Positions 1 to 10,511 are shown, counted from the first letter of the stretch. The stretch: 64,000 nt of DNA from Oscillospiraceae bacterium (GCA_016292445.1 JAEDIN010000001.1:31850-95849); one strand, 5' to 3'. Translations and numbers: made by a program. The notes: generated from the letters alone by a model not told the origin.

Positions 1-1583
<1,583 letters not shown>

Positions 1584-1613
1584 GAGACCACCCTATGTAT
1601 TATATGCTCAAAA

Positions 1614-2864
1614 TTACCCCAGCATTTCATTAACCGCCATCATTACTCCGAGCTTTCCGGATTCGTATGTTATGCCGCCCTGCATATATGCAATATACGG
1701 CTCCTTCATAGGTCCGTCAGCAGAAAGCTCGATCGATGAGCCCTGAACAAATGCGCCTGCCGCCATTATTACCGGACAATTGTATCCGGGCATCTGCCAA
1801 GGCACAGGTGTAACGAAAGAGTCTACCGGAGCACCACTCTGAATACCTTTGCAGAATTTTTTCATATTGTCTGCGGTTTTGAGCGTGATCATCTGTATAA
1901 TGTCACCTCTCTCGTCATCGGGAGCGGGAGAAGTCTCAAAGCCTATCTTCTGCATCATTGCGGCGCAGAAGGTGGCGGTCTTTAATGCCTGTGCAACTAT
2001 GTGCGGTGCCATAAAGAAGCCTTGGAACAGCAGTCTGTTGTTGCCGAGGGTCGCACCGCATTCTCCGCCTATGCCGGGAGTAGTCAGACGCATTGCGGCT
2101 TTATCAACAAGCTCGGACTTACCGACAACATATCCGCCTGTCGGCGCAATACCACCGCCGGGGTTTTTGATTAAAGAGCCTGCCATAAGGTCAACACCGT
2201 ATTCCGTCGGCTCATGCTCCCCGGTAAACTCGCCGTAGCAATTGTCCACCATGACATTTATACTCGGGTCAACCTCTTTTACGGCACTGCATATCTCGCC
2301 TATCTCCTCTGCCGACAGCGCACGCCTGTCACCGTATCCACGGGAGCGTTGAATTAGCACGGCTCTGACGCTTTTATCCTCTGCCGCTTTCTTGATTGCT
2401 TCAATATCAGGGTCGCCGTTTGTTTTTAAGTCAACCTGCGCGTAGTTTATTCCGTAAAACTTTAACGAACCGTGGCAATCACCCTCAATGCCGATAGCAT
2501 TTCTCAAGGTGTCATAAGGAAGACCGGTTGCTGACAGCAAGGTGTCACCCGGCTTAAGCATAGCGAATAACGCCGTTGAAAGTGCATGAGTGCCGTTTAC
2601 AAAGCCTATACGAACAAGTGCAGCATCGGTGCAGAAAACCTGTGCATAAACCTTGTCGAGCACTTCCCTGCCGACATCATCATAACCGTAGCCGCTTGTT
2701 CCGGCAAAGCAAGCGTCGGAGACCTTATTATCCTGAAATGCCTGCATTACCTTAATCGTATTGGCCTGCGCAATCTTGTCAATTTTCTCAAACTGCGGCA
2801 TTATCTCTTTTTCTGCCTGACTTGCAAGCTCAAAAATCTGCGGCTTCATTTCACTAATTTTCAT
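1614..2864 (-). CDS. Methionine gamma-lyase family PLP-dependent protein (YnbB-like)
   Basis: 416 residues of a fold-type I PLP enzyme, the family long labelled 'aluminium resistance protein' (YnbB in Bacillus, next to glnR). Visible features are GFVNGTHAL near residues 87-95, the cofactor aspartate in MVDNCYGEF near residue 207, and the presumed PLP lysine in SLIKNPGGG at about residue 233. The family is related to Cys/Met metabolism enzymes, but its real substrate is not established, so sulfur amino acid cleavage is only inferred. The start has GGAG 7 bases before the ATG. The murD stop is one base upstream, so the two are probably co-transcribed. Confidence 0.88.
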   Translation of the reverse strand: MKISEMKPQIFELASQAEKEIMPQFEKIDKIAQANTIKVMQAFQDNKVSDACFAGTSGYGYDDVGREVLDKVYAQVFCTDAALVRIGFVNGTHALSTALFAMLKPGDTLLSATGLPYDTLRNAIGIEGDCHGSLKFYGINYAQVDLKTNGDPDIEAIKKAAEDKSVRAVLIQRSRGYGDRRALSAEEIGEICSAVKEVDPSINVMVDNCYGEFTGEHEPTEYGVDLMAGSLIKNPGGGIAPTGGYVVGKSELVDKAAMRLTTPGIGGECGATLGNNRLLFQGFFMAPHIVAQALKTATFCAAMMQKIGFETSPAPDDERGDIIQMITLKTADNMKKFCKGIQSGAPVDSFVTPVPWQMPGYNCPVIMAAGAFVQGSSIELSADGPMKEPYIAYMQGGITYESGKLGVMMAVNEMLG

Positions 2865-2865
2865 A

Positions 2866-4242
2866 TTATTGCTCCATTACGATTTGCTTAAAGTATTTAC
2901 CGCGTTCCATAAAGTTTTTAAACTTGTCAAACGCTGCACAAGCCGGTGACAAGAGAACTATATCGCCGTCCTTTGCATAATCGGCAGCGGCTAATACCGT
3001 TTCCTTAAAGTCGTCAATTATAAAAATTTTGAAGTCCTCGGTATAGTACCGCGAAGCCTTAACCGCATAAGCAATCTTTTCCGACGTTGCGCCTGTTAAA
3101 AACAGTGCCTTGGTGTACTGACATATCTCATCACCCAGCGAATCAAACGGAATATGCTTATCGTAACCGCCGGCAATGAGGATAGGTTTCGTTTTTAGCG
3201 CATGGAGACCTGCCGCCGTGCGGCTGGGGCTTGTGCCTATGGAGTCGTTTATAAATGTAACACCGTCCTTTATACGCACCTGCTCCAAGCGGTGCTCAAC
3301 ACCGCTGAATTCCTTTGCTACTTTGACGCAGACATCATCTGTCACATATCCGTCAGATGCAGCAAAAGCAGCCATGTAATTCTCAAGATTATGTGTGCCG
3401 GGAAGCTTTATTTCATCGGCGGACATAAGCTTCTCTCGTTTCCTGTCATGCACCCGGTATACTACTCCGTTTTCGCAGTATACGCCGTTTTCCGGCTTGG
3501 TTACGCTGCTGAAATACAAAAGCTTCGATTTTGCCTTGCCTGCATAATAGGATGAGTACTCGTTTTCACTGTTCAGAACAAGTCTGTCGCCGCTGTCTTG
3601 TTGGGCAAAAATTGCACTCTTTGCATCGATATAGTCTTGATAATCCTTGTGTTTATCAAGATGATTGGGAGAAATATTTGTAATTACAGCGACATTTGGT
3701 TTGCATTCCATGCTGTGAAGCTGGAAAGAGCTGAGCTCCAGTACCGCAAAATCCGAGGGCAACATTTCGTCAACCTCACAGAGCAAGGGGTGACCGATAT
3801 TACCGCCGAGATGCACCGTAAATCCCTGGGCTTTGAGCAGCTCGGATATTATCGTTGTCGTGGTTGTCTTGCCGTCGCTGCCTGTGACTGCGATTATCCT
3901 GCACGGGCAAAGCTTAAAGAACACTTCCATCTCAGAGGTCACAACCGCACCGTTTGCCGCAGCATTGGTCAAATGCTCGTCAAAGGGCATTAGTCCCGGG
4001 GTTCGAAAAACTATATCATAATCAAGGTTATCGAGATAGCTTTCACCGAGGGAGAATTTTGCGCCGAGTGAAAGCAGTCTTGTGAAATCCTCGCCAAGTT
4101 CTGCCGCGCTGCGCTTATCGCAGACCGTTACATCGCAGCCTTCCGAAAGCAGTTTATCTATAAGGGGTTTATTGCTTACGCCTATGCCTATAACGCATAT
4201 ACGCTTATCTTTAACAGAGCTTATATATTCATTCAATGTCAT
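2866..4242 (-). CDS. murD: UDP-N-acetylmuramoylalanine--D-glutamate ligase MurD
   Basis: Cytoplasmic peptidoglycan enzyme that adds D-glutamate to UDP-MurNAc-L-Ala with ATP. About 458 residues, the usual length. The N-terminal Rossmann domain shows CVIGIGVSN, the Mur ligase P-loop is TGSDGKTTTT near residues 118-127, and the central NISPNHLDKH motif binds metal and carbamylated lysine. The ATG at 4242 is preferred over the in-frame ATG at 4257 because GGAGG sits 8 bases before it. It leads an operon with the PLP lyase, yunB and ligA, driven by a promoter facing away from rnpB. Other mur genes are not in the window. Confidence 0.97.
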   Translation of the reverse strand: MTLNEYISSVKDKRICVIGIGVSNKPLIDKLLSEGCDVTVCDKRSAAELGEDFTRLLSLGAKFSLGESYLDNLDYDIVFRTPGLMPFDEHLTNAAANGAVVTSEMEVFFKLCPCRIIAVTGSDGKTTTTTIISELLKAQGFTVHLGGNIGHPLLCEVDEMLPSDFAVLELSSFQLHSMECKPNVAVITNISPNHLDKHKDYQDYIDAKSAIFAQQDSGDRLVLNSENEYSSYYAGKAKSKLLYFSSVTKPENGVYCENGVVYRVHDRKREKLMSADEIKLPGTHNLENYMAAFAASDGYVTDDVCVKVAKEFSGVEHRLEQVRIKDGVTFINDSIGTSPSRTAAGLHALKTKPILIAGGYDKHIPFDSLGDEICQYTKALFLTGATSEKIAYAVKASRYYTEDFKIFIIDDFKETVLAAADYAKDGDIVLLSPACAAFDKFKNFMERGKYFKQIVMEQ

Positions 4243-4266
4243 GATATGACCCTCCAAATCTTTATT

Positions 4267-4295
4267 ATTATAAAGCTATTGCAGTATAAAAACAA
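4267..4295 (-). promoter_or_regulatory. Sigma-A-type promoter for the murD operon
   Basis: Minus-strand TTGTTT (4295-4290), 17-base spacer, TATAAT (4272-4267), 25 bases before the murD start. It is divergent from the rnpB promoter, and the two -35 boxes are only 10 bases apart. Confidence 0.6.
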
Positions 4296-4305
4296 GAAAT
4301 TTCTA

Positions 4306-4334
4306 TTGACTTGGGGTGCATTCGTGGTTAAAAT
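4306..4334 (+). promoter_or_regulatory. Sigma-A promoter for rnpB
   Basis: TTGACT (4306-4311), a 17-base spacer and TAAAAT (4329-4334) predict a start near 4341, which matches the beginning of the RNase P RNA P1 helix at 4343. Confidence 0.8.
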
Positions 4335-4340
4335 ATCGTC

Positions 4341-4681
4341 TTGAGTGGGCCGAACGACCGCGGGCACATTTCGAAAGAAAGTGCATGAGGAAAGTCCGGG
4401 CTCCATAGGGCAAGGATAACGGGTAACGCCCGCCAGGGGTGACCCTCGGACAAGTGCAACAGAAATATACCGCCGAGCTCTCTCGGTAAGGGTGGAAAAG
4501 TGAGGTAAGAGCTCACTCGCCGGTCGGAGACGATGCGGTGCTGTAAACTCTATCCGGAGCAACACCGTGGGAGGACATAAGATTGGCCCGATCGTCCTCA
4601 GGAGGTGGCTTAAGCCTGTCGGCAACGGCGGGATTAGATAGATGGTCGTTTAAGACAGAACCCGGCTTATAGACCCACTCA
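4341..4681 (+). ncRNA. rnpB: RNase P RNA, bacterial class A
   Basis: Catalytic RNA that trims the 5' ends of tRNA precursors. The ends pair to form P1: GAGTGGG at 4343-4349 with CCCACTC at 4674-4680. The universal core is present: GAGGAAAGTCCGGGCTCC near 4386-4403 (P4 5' side and CR-I), ACAGAA-type joining sequence, and ACAGAACCCGGCTTATAG near 4655-4672 (P4 3' side). At about 340 bases it has the usual class A size. It is the only plus-strand gene among minus-strand neighbours, with its own promoter and terminator. Confidence 0.97.
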
Positions 4682-4690
4682 CCAAAAGAA

Positions 4691-4712
4691 AAACCGCCTA
4701 TGGCGGTTTTTT
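4691..4712. terminator. Bidirectional terminator between rnpB and pepD
   Basis: Stem AAACCGCC (4691-4698) / GGCGGTTT (4702-4709) with a TAT loop. It has a T-run on the plus strand, and on the minus strand it is followed by TTTTTCTTTT. It serves rnpB from the left and pepD from the right. Confidence 0.85.
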
Positions 4713-4715
4713 GCT

Positions 4716-6161
4716 TTATAGGCGGCGAAGCAGTTCTATCAGGAACTCCCATACGCGCTGCGTTGAGGCTATATCCAGCTTTTCACTCGTTGTATGTATA
4801 TCAGGTATATTAGGTCCGAACGAAATGCAGTCAAGCTCATCAATTTTGTCGGCAAATAGGCCGCACTCAAGGCCTGCGTGTATAACGCAAAGCTCGGGCT
4901 TAGCTCCGTAAAGGCGCTCATAGACCATCACAGCTTTATCTCTCAGAGCCGAATTCTTCTTATACTCCCATGCCGGATATTCACCGTCAAAGCGGAGTTT
5001 TCCGTCACTCATCTTGACAATTTTCAGCAGTTTGTTGCGTATATTGAGCATTTCTGCGGCCGCTGAGCTTCTGAGGCAAAAGCTTAGTGAAACGGTATTA
5101 TTCCGAGTCTTTACTACTCCGAGATTGAGCGAAGATTCCACAAGCCCCTCGATATCGCCGCTCATGGTCTGCACGCCGTTTGGAACAACGGATAATGCGG
5201 AAATGATTTTGTCGGTCATCTCTTCATCGGATGCAAAGACGCACCGATTTCCAAGCTCGTTCACTCTTATTGACAGCTCCGGATCAGTTGTCTTGTACTG
5301 CTCCAGTGAACGCTTAAAGAAGCCATCAACCACCGACAAAACAGTTTCAAAGTCAGACTCCGATATGGCAATTACGGCACGGGTACTATTTGCAATTGCA
5401 TTGTCCTTCTCGCCGCCGTCTATCGATACCAGTCTAAACACTGCTGAACCGTTTATATCCGCAAGCAGCTTTAACATAAGGATATTGGAATTTGCCCTGT
5501 TTTTATGTATCTCGTTTCCTGAGTGACCTCCTGTAAGACCGCCTATTTGCAGCTCAACGCAGAAACGCTCGGTTTTCTGCGCGTCAAGAGTATATTCGGC
5601 AAGTGCGTGCATACCCCCTGCACATCCGCAGGTTATTACTCCTTCTGCTTCAGAGTCGATATTTAGCATCGTTTTGCCGTGAAGAAACGAAGCGTCAAGG
5701 AATTGTGCTCCGTCCATGCCGGTCTCCTCGTTTATTGTGAAAACAACTTCAACAGGAGGATGCTCTATGCTGTCGGAATCAAGAACCGCCATCGCCATCG
5801 CAACAGCTATGCCATCATCGGCACCTAGACTCGTTCCCTCTGCCCATATGTATTTGCCGTCTGTTTTAAGCTTCAGTCCCTCATTTTCAAGGTCAATTCC
5901 ACAGTCCGGTGTTTTGACCGCAACCATATCCATATGCCCCTGAATTATTACCGTATCATGCGCTTCATAGCCACATGAGGCTTCTTTGTATATAATAACA
6001 TTGCCGAGCTCATCACAGTAGTGCTTAAGACCTCTCTGCTTTGCAAACTTGCAGCATAGATTACTTATCTGCGTAGTATTATTCGATCCGTGAGGAACGG
6101 AAGATATCATTTCAAAATATTCAAAAACCTTTTTCGGTTCTAAACCATTAAGTGCTGACAT
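4716..6161 (-). CDS. pepD: Aminoacyl-histidine dipeptidase PepD (M20 family)
   Basis: 481-residue cytosolic metallopeptidase, the usual PepD length, expected to split Xaa-His and other dipeptides. M20 features are IIQGHMDMV near residue 77 (first zinc ligand), GTSLGADDGIAVAMA near 110 (bridging aspartate), TINEETGMDGA near 142 (catalytic glutamate pair) and HAGLECG near 437. It is the last gene of an RNase J / M19 dipeptidase / ArsC-like unit, with 3 bases between it and the ArsC-like gene, and it ends at a hairpin terminator. With the M19 enzyme it would give two dipeptidases in one transcript. Confidence 0.94.
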   Translation of the reverse strand: MSALNGLEPKKVFEYFEMISSVPHGSNNTTQISNLCCKFAKQRGLKHYCDELGNVIIYKEASCGYEAHDTVIIQGHMDMVAVKTPDCGIDLENEGLKLKTDGKYIWAEGTSLGADDGIAVAMAMAVLDSDSIEHPPVEVVFTINEETGMDGAQFLDASFLHGKTMLNIDSEAEGVITCGCAGGMHALAEYTLDAQKTERFCVELQIGGLTGGHSGNEIHKNRANSNILMLKLLADINGSAVFRLVSIDGGEKDNAIANSTRAVIAISESDFETVLSVVDGFFKRSLEQYKTTDPELSIRVNELGNRCVFASDEEMTDKIISALSVVPNGVQTMSGDIEGLVESSLNLGVVKTRNNTVSLSFCLRSSAAAEMLNIRNKLLKIVKMSDGKLRFDGEYPAWEYKKNSALRDKAVMVYERLYGAKPELCVIHAGLECGLFADKIDELDCISFGPNIPDIHTTSEKLDIASTQRVWEFLIELLRRL

Positions 6162-6164
6162 TGC

Positions 6165-6497
6165 TCACTCCCACTTAGACCATACATCGGGCATATAACC
6201 CACAGTAGCCTGTTTTCCGTTTCTGACAATTGGCGTTTTGATAAGCCACGGACACTCAAAAAGCTTATCAAGCTTTGCCTCACAAGAAGCAAGATACTGT
6301 ATCATGGGGTAATCGACATCCGATGTGTTTATCATTGCTTCAAGCCCTACGGCGTTTTTAACGGAGTTTAGCTCCCCTCTGCTCATGCCGTATCTATTAA
6401 TATCAACAAACTGGTACTTAATGCGTCTTTCTTTAAAATAGCGTTCGGCTTTCCTGGTGTCAAAGCACTTGCTTTTACCAAAAATTTGTATATTCAC
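6165..6497 (-). CDS. ArsC/Spx-family thioredoxin-fold protein
   Basis: About 110 residues. IQIFGKSKCFDTRKAERYFKER shows the family's N-terminal strand, a single active-site cysteine (SKCFDT) and the following helix; the LIKTPIVRNG stretch near the end is the conserved cis-proline region. The family includes arsenate reductases, Spx and YffB. With one cysteine in a CxxT context and no ars neighbours, arsenate reduction is not supported. The start is taken as GTG at 6497: GGGGAG is 6 bases upstream and GTGA overlaps the stop of the preceding dipeptidase by 4 bases. An upstream TTG or other start near 6533 would extend into that gene. Confidence 0.82.
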   Translation of the reverse strand: MNIQIFGKSKCFDTRKAERYFKERRIKYQFVDINRYGMSRGELNSVKNAVGLEAMINTSDVDYPMIQYLASCEAKLDKLFECPWLIKTPIVRNGKQATVGYMPDVWSKWE

Positions 6498-7402
6498 AGC
6501 ATTCTCCCCATTATCTCGTAAAGATTGTTCCAAAAAATGTCCTTGACGAGTTCTTCCGAAAAATTAAGCCTTAAAAGCTCGTTATAAAGCTTTTCGAGAT
6601 CCTGCACTCCGTCGATTCCGTTTGGGGTGCAGTCAATACCATCGAGGTCACAGCCAAGGAAAAGGGATCTTTCTCCGCCTAAGGACATAAAATGCTCGAT
6701 ATGCGACACAACTGCGGCAATATCCTTGCCTAAGCCCAAAAATTCAGGATATAGGTTTATTCCGACACCGCCGCCGATCTTAATAAGCTCCCTAAACTGC
6801 TCATCGCTTAAGTTTCTCGGGACATCGCAAACTGTTTTGGCGTTGGAATGACCGGCAATAACAGGCTTTGTGATAATCTCGAGTGTGTCCCAAAAGCCGC
6901 TCACTGATATATGCGACATATCCAGGGCAAAACCCATTTTTTGAGCCTTTTTTACAAATGCCCTACCCTTTTCACTTAAGCCCCTGCCGCTTCCCATAGC
7001 CGAACCGCATAGCTCATTATCAAAATTCCATGTTGGATGAAGTATTCTTACGCCATTCCGATGCGCTTCTTCAAGCGAAGCTATCTGCTCACAGCCCTCA
7101 ACCGATATAAATGCAGCAATTCTACCGGATTTGACAGTATCCTCTAAGTCATGAAAATTCAGACATAGCTTAACTATGTCTGAATTTTTCTCTATTTCGC
7201 GATTGAGCTTTTCAAGCATCGCTTTTGATTTTTCTTTAGGCTGCGCAAGTGTTTCAGAGCAGACCGCAAAAATCTGAGCTGACGGAGAAAACTTACCTAA
7301 TCTGTTAAGGTCAAGGTGAAAGCTGTTGCTGCGCAAGCTTTCGCAATCTGTCGCGATCCTTGAAATCGTATCACAATGACAGTCAAAAAGCGGTATTCTC
7401 AT
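6494..7402 (-). CDS. Membrane dipeptidase family protein (M19, renal dipeptidase-like)
   Basis: 302 residues. Zinc-dependent amidohydrolase-fold peptidase. FDCHCDTI at residues 7-14 holds the first metal ligands (HxD), SVEGCEQI near 98-105 holds the bridging glutamate, and the DMSHIS and AGHSNAK motifs near 160-185 supply further ligands. Bacterial homologues cleave dipeptides including D-amino acid dipeptides; despite the family name no membrane segment or signal is visible, so it is probably cytosolic. It overlaps the RNase J stop by 4 bases and the ArsC-like gene start by 4 bases, so the three are translated from one message. Confidence 0.92.
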   Translation of the reverse strand: MRIPLFDCHCDTISRIATDCESLRSNSFHLDLNRLGKFSPSAQIFAVCSETLAQPKEKSKAMLEKLNREIEKNSDIVKLCLNFHDLEDTVKSGRIAAFISVEGCEQIASLEEAHRNGVRILHPTWNFDNELCGSAMGSGRGLSEKGRAFVKKAQKMGFALDMSHISVSGFWDTLEIITKPVIAGHSNAKTVCDVPRNLSDEQFRELIKIGGGVGINLYPEFLGLGKDIAAVVSHIEHFMSLGGERSLFLGCDLDGIDCTPNGIDGVQDLEKLYNELLRLNFSEELVKDIFWNNLYEIMGRML

Positions 7403-9057
7403 ACTTCGGATATCAGCGGCAGAATCATCGGACTGCGCTTAGTCACCTTGTACAGATAGCTTGAAACATTGCTCTTGATGCGGCTTTTTATTGACGCCCA
7501 ATCCTTAACACCGCTCTCCTCGCAGGTCATTACTGTCTCGCGTGTGACTCTCTTAAGCTCTTCGATCATTGATTCTGCTTCCTTTACATAGACAAAGCCT
7601 CTTGTGAGTATCTCGGGCTCTGCGAGCATGGCGTTGTCCCAAGAGGACAGGGTAACAACTATTACCACCATACCGTCCTCGGCAAGTCTGTGCCTGTCAC
7701 GCATTACAACGCTGCCGACATCGCCCACGCCCATACCGTCAACCATTACTGCGCCGGACTGCACCGCACCGTTGAGCTTAACGCTCTTCTTTGACAGTTC
7801 AATCACTTTGCCGTTTTCACCTATGACAATATTTTTAGGCGCAATGCCCATCAGTTTACCGAGCTCGGCGTGCTTGACGAGCATACGGTACTCGCCGTGA
7901 ACGGGAATAAAATACTTGGGCTTTACCAGCGCAAGCATCATCTTCTGTTCTTCTTGCGAAGCATGACCGGATACATGAAGTTCAGTATGACGGTCATAGA
8001 TGACCTCTGCTCCCTTGTGGAACAGCTCGTCGATTACTTTGCTTATCATGTTCTCGTTTCCCGGGATTGCAGATGCGGATATAATGACGCGGTCACCGGC
8101 TTCAATATTTATCTGACGGTGTTCTGAAAAAGCCATGCGGTACAGCGCAGACATAGTCTCGCCCTGACTTCCTGTGGAGATAATTACCACCTTATTCTTG
8201 GGAAGCTTGTTGATTTGATTTATATCAACCATTGTATCTTCCGGTATATTCAGATAGCCCAGCACACTTGCAACACGCAGAATATTCTCCATGCTGCGGC
8301 CGGTTATGCCGACCTTGCGCTTATATTTTGCGGCCACATCGATGATTTGCTGAAGCCTGTGAACATTTGAAGCAAAGGTAGTGATAATGATACGCTGGTC
8401 ACAGTTTTTGAACAACATATCAAATGTTTCGCCGACCTTGCGTTCAGAGGCTGAGTGGCCGGGCTTTTCTACATTAGTCGAGTCGCTCAGAAGTGCAAGC
8501 ACGCCCTCGTTTCCAAGCTGACCGAGACGAGGCAGGTCGATCATATTACCCTGTACAGGTGTAACATCGATCTTGAAGTCGCCGGTATGAATTATCGTGC
8601 CAAGCGGCGTTTTGATTGCAAGGGCAACCGCATCAGCAATACTGTGATTAACATTGATAAATTCAATACTAAAGCATCCGAGTCTGAACACATCTCCTGC
8701 CCTCTTGGTAAAAATCTGTGTATTATAAAGCAGATCGTGTTCCTCAAGCTTTAGTTCAACAAGCGCTGCGGTGAGCGGCGTTGCGTAAATTGGTACATCA
8801 AGCTCACTCATCACATACGGAATTGCGCCGATATGGTCCTCGTGGCCGTGAGTAAGGATAATACCTTTTATCCTATCGGCATTGGCTTTAAGATAAGATA
8901 TATCCGGAATAACAATATCAATTCCGTACATCTGCTCGTCGGGAAAACCAAGACCGCAGTCAACAACAATAATATCGGTACCGCATTCAAAGGCGGTCAT
9001 ATTTTTTCCTATTTCACCGAGACCACCGAGCGGGATTATTTTTATTTTAGGTGTCAT
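7399..9057 (-). CDS. rnj: Ribonuclease J
   Basis: 552 residues, standard for RNase J. This metallo-beta-lactamase / beta-CASP nuclease has both endonuclease and 5'-3' exonuclease action in RNA decay and rRNA maturation. LTHGHEDHIGA at residues 68-78 is the metal-binding HxHxDH motif; STNVEKPGHSASE and the SGHASQEE stretch near 365 are beta-CASP motifs. The ATG at 9057 is chosen over the one 12 bases upstream because GGAGG lies 5 bases before it. Whether it is the RnjA or RnjB paralogue cannot be told here. It follows a structured leader-like region and precedes the dipeptidase gene. Confidence 0.96.
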   Translation of the reverse strand: MTPKIKIIPLGGLGEIGKNMTAFECGTDIIVVDCGLGFPDEQMYGIDIVIPDISYLKANADRIKGIILTHGHEDHIGAIPYVMSELDVPIYATPLTAALVELKLEEHDLLYNTQIFTKRAGDVFRLGCFSIEFINVNHSIADAVALAIKTPLGTIIHTGDFKIDVTPVQGNMIDLPRLGQLGNEGVLALLSDSTNVEKPGHSASERKVGETFDMLFKNCDQRIIITTFASNVHRLQQIIDVAAKYKRKVGITGRSMENILRVASVLGYLNIPEDTMVDINQINKLPKNKVVIISTGSQGETMSALYRMAFSEHRQINIEAGDRVIISASAIPGNENMISKVIDELFHKGAEVIYDRHTELHVSGHASQEEQKMMLALVKPKYFIPVHGEYRMLVKHAELGKLMGIAPKNIVIGENGKVIELSKKSVKLNGAVQSGAVMVDGMGVGDVGSVVMRDRHRLAEDGMVVIVVTLSSWDNAMLAEPEILTRGFVYVKEAESMIEELKRVTRETVMTCEESGVKDWASIKSRIKSNVSSYLYKVTKRSPMILPLISEV

Positions 9058-9087
9058 AAATGCCTCCATTCATAATTTTTGAGATTC

Positions 9088-9218
9088 CGAAAACGAAAAA
9101 CAAAGAGGACCTCGCTCAAAACTGCCCTGTTTCGCAGTATTAAGCGTGGCAATCCCCCCACACATATTCGGTATGTAAAAAAAGTTTACGCGCTCATGCC
9201 GCGGACATTTGCCCACGG
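9088..9218 (-). ncRNA. Candidate structured RNA or leader between recR and RNase J
   Basis: About 130 non-coding bases between two minus-strand genes fold well on the minus strand. A TATAAT (9228-9223) precedes a perfect 8-bp hairpin, CCGTGGGC (9218-9211) / GTCCGCGG (9206-9199), with an AAAT loop. A second small hairpin ACATA/TATGT follows. A long arm then pairs CGCTTAATACTGC with GCAGTTTTGAGCG (12 of 13 pairs), extended by GGGGA/TCCTC. The arm is followed by a T-rich tract. It could be a free small RNA (6S-like size) or an attenuator for RNase J. No known family is recognised with certainty, and the -35 is poor. Confidence 0.4.
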
Positions 9219-9237
9219 TTTAATTATAGCCTTAAAA

Positions 9238-9843
9238 TTACAATTCAATTCTGCCTTCTATTGCCCTAAGCAGAGTAGCTTCATCGGCAAATTCGAGATT
9301 TGAGCCTACGGGAATACCGTAAGCAAGTCGGGTCACCTTAACATCAAAGGGCTTTAACAATCTGGATATGTACATTGCGGTTGCATCACCCTCGGTATCC
9401 GGGTTTGTTGCCATAATGATTTCTTTGATTTCGCTGTCATCGGTCGAAACGCGCTTTACAAGCTCACTTATCCTTATGTCATCGGGGCCGACATGGCTTA
9501 TTGGCGACAAAACACCATGAAGGACATGATATACGCCGTTATATTCGTGGCTGCGTTCAATCGAAAGCACATCACGAGGCTCGGATACGACGCATACGGT
9601 GCTTTTATCCCTTCTGTTGCTCTGACATACAGGACACACATCACCCTCGGTAAGGTTCTGGCAGATCTTGCAGCAGCTAACATGAGATTTAGCCTCCATA
9701 ATTGCTGAAGCAAAGCTTTCCGCCTCGCCTTCGGGCAAGGAAAGGACATGAAATGCCAGACGCTGCGCGCTTTTTCTGCCTATGCCGGGCAAAGAAGCAA
9801 ATTTATCTATAAGGTTTTCGAGTGATGCAGGGAAAAATGCCAT
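9238..9843 (-). CDS. recR: Recombination protein RecR
   Basis: 201 residues, the normal RecR size. Acts with RecF and RecO to load RecA at gaps. Order of parts: helix-hairpin-helix (LPGIGRKSAQRLAFH near residues 18-32), a C4 zinc finger (CCKICQNL...CPVC near 57-72), then a Toprim domain (VCVVSEPRDV near 83, TNPDTEGDAT near 147). It sits 14 bases after rpe. In many Firmicutes recR follows dnaX and a YbaB gene; neither is present here, so this copy is in a different context. Confidence 0.96.
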   Translation of the reverse strand: MAFFPASLENLIDKFASLPGIGRKSAQRLAFHVLSLPEGEAESFASAIMEAKSHVSCCKICQNLTEGDVCPVCQSNRRDKSTVCVVSEPRDVLSIERSHEYNGVYHVLHGVLSPISHVGPDDIRISELVKRVSTDDSEIKEIIMATNPDTEGDATAMYISRLLKPFDVKVTRLAYGIPVGSNLEFADEATLLRAIEGRIEL

Positions 9844-9857
9844 AGAAATATCTCCAA

Positions 9858-10511
9858 TTACGCGTTTCTTATCGCTTCAATCTGTGCAGCGCGATCAGCC
9901 TTGCCGAAAACGGCACTACCGGCAACAAGTACATTTGCTCCGGCTTCTTTTACAAGCTTTGAAGTCACGGGGTCAATACCGCCATCAACCTCAAGCTCAC
10001 AGTCAAGACTTCTGCGGTCAATTTCCTCACGGAATTGCTTTATCTTCGGAAGCTGGTCGTGCATAAAGCTCTGCCCCCCGAAACCGGGTTCAACCGTCAT
10101 AACAAGGACCATATCAAGTCTGTCAATAAAAGGGAAAATAGCTTCTGCCGGAGTTTTCGGTTTAACAGACAAACCTACCTTCTTTCCACAGCCCTTGACA
10201 ATATCAATTGCCTCGTTAATTTTCTCGGCTGTATCGGCTTCCACATGGAACATGACAAGATCGGCACCTGTCCTGCAGAAAACCTCGGCATATCTGACGG
10301 GACGGTCGATCATAAGATGCACATCGAGAAACATATCCGTTGTCTTACGAACTGATTTCAAGACGGGAATGCCTATCGATATATTTGGAACAAATTCGCC
10401 GTCCATAACATCAAAATGCACATAATCGGCCCCGCCGCACTTTATATCTTCAATTTCGGCTCCGAGCTTGGAAAAATCCGCAGAGAGAATTGAAGGAGCT
10501 ATCTTTATCAT
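9858..10511 (-). CDS. rpe: Ribulose-phosphate 3-epimerase
   Basis: 217 residues, a TIM-barrel enzyme of the pentose phosphate pathway that interconverts ribulose 5-phosphate and xylulose 5-phosphate. Signature parts: MIKIAPSILSADFSKLG at the N-terminus, the metal-site HFDVMDGEFVPN near residues 33-44, DVHLMI near 63-68, and the phosphate-binding EVDGGID and VAGSAVF near 173-198. GAGG lies shortly before the ATG. It is the first gene after a strong promoter and a conspicuous leader hairpin. Confidence 0.96.
   Translation of the reverse strand: MIKIAPSILSADFSKLGAEIEDIKCGGADYVHFDVMDGEFVPNISIGIPVLKSVRKTTDMFLDVHLMIDRPVRYAEVFCRTGADLVMFHVEADTAEKINEAIDIVKGCGKKVGLSVKPKTPAEAIFPFIDRLDMVLVMTVEPGFGGQSFMHDQLPKIKQFREEIDRRSLDCELEVDGGIDPVTSKLVKEAGANVLVAGSAVFGKADRAAQIEAIRNA

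Noticed and set aside
5014..5526. A 170-codon plus-strand frame opposite pepD
   Set aside because: Antisense shadow of a conserved peptidase gene; serine-rich composition is typical of such shadows.
6165..6497. Arsenate reductase ArsC
   Set aside because: The fold matches, but no ars operon is near and the active-site context is of the general Spx/YffB type, so a specific function was not assigned.
9207..9237. A full sigma-A promoter for the RNA candidate
   Set aside because: The TATAAT is good but no -35 hexamer lies at 16-18 bases; only TTGAAT at 14 bases is seen.
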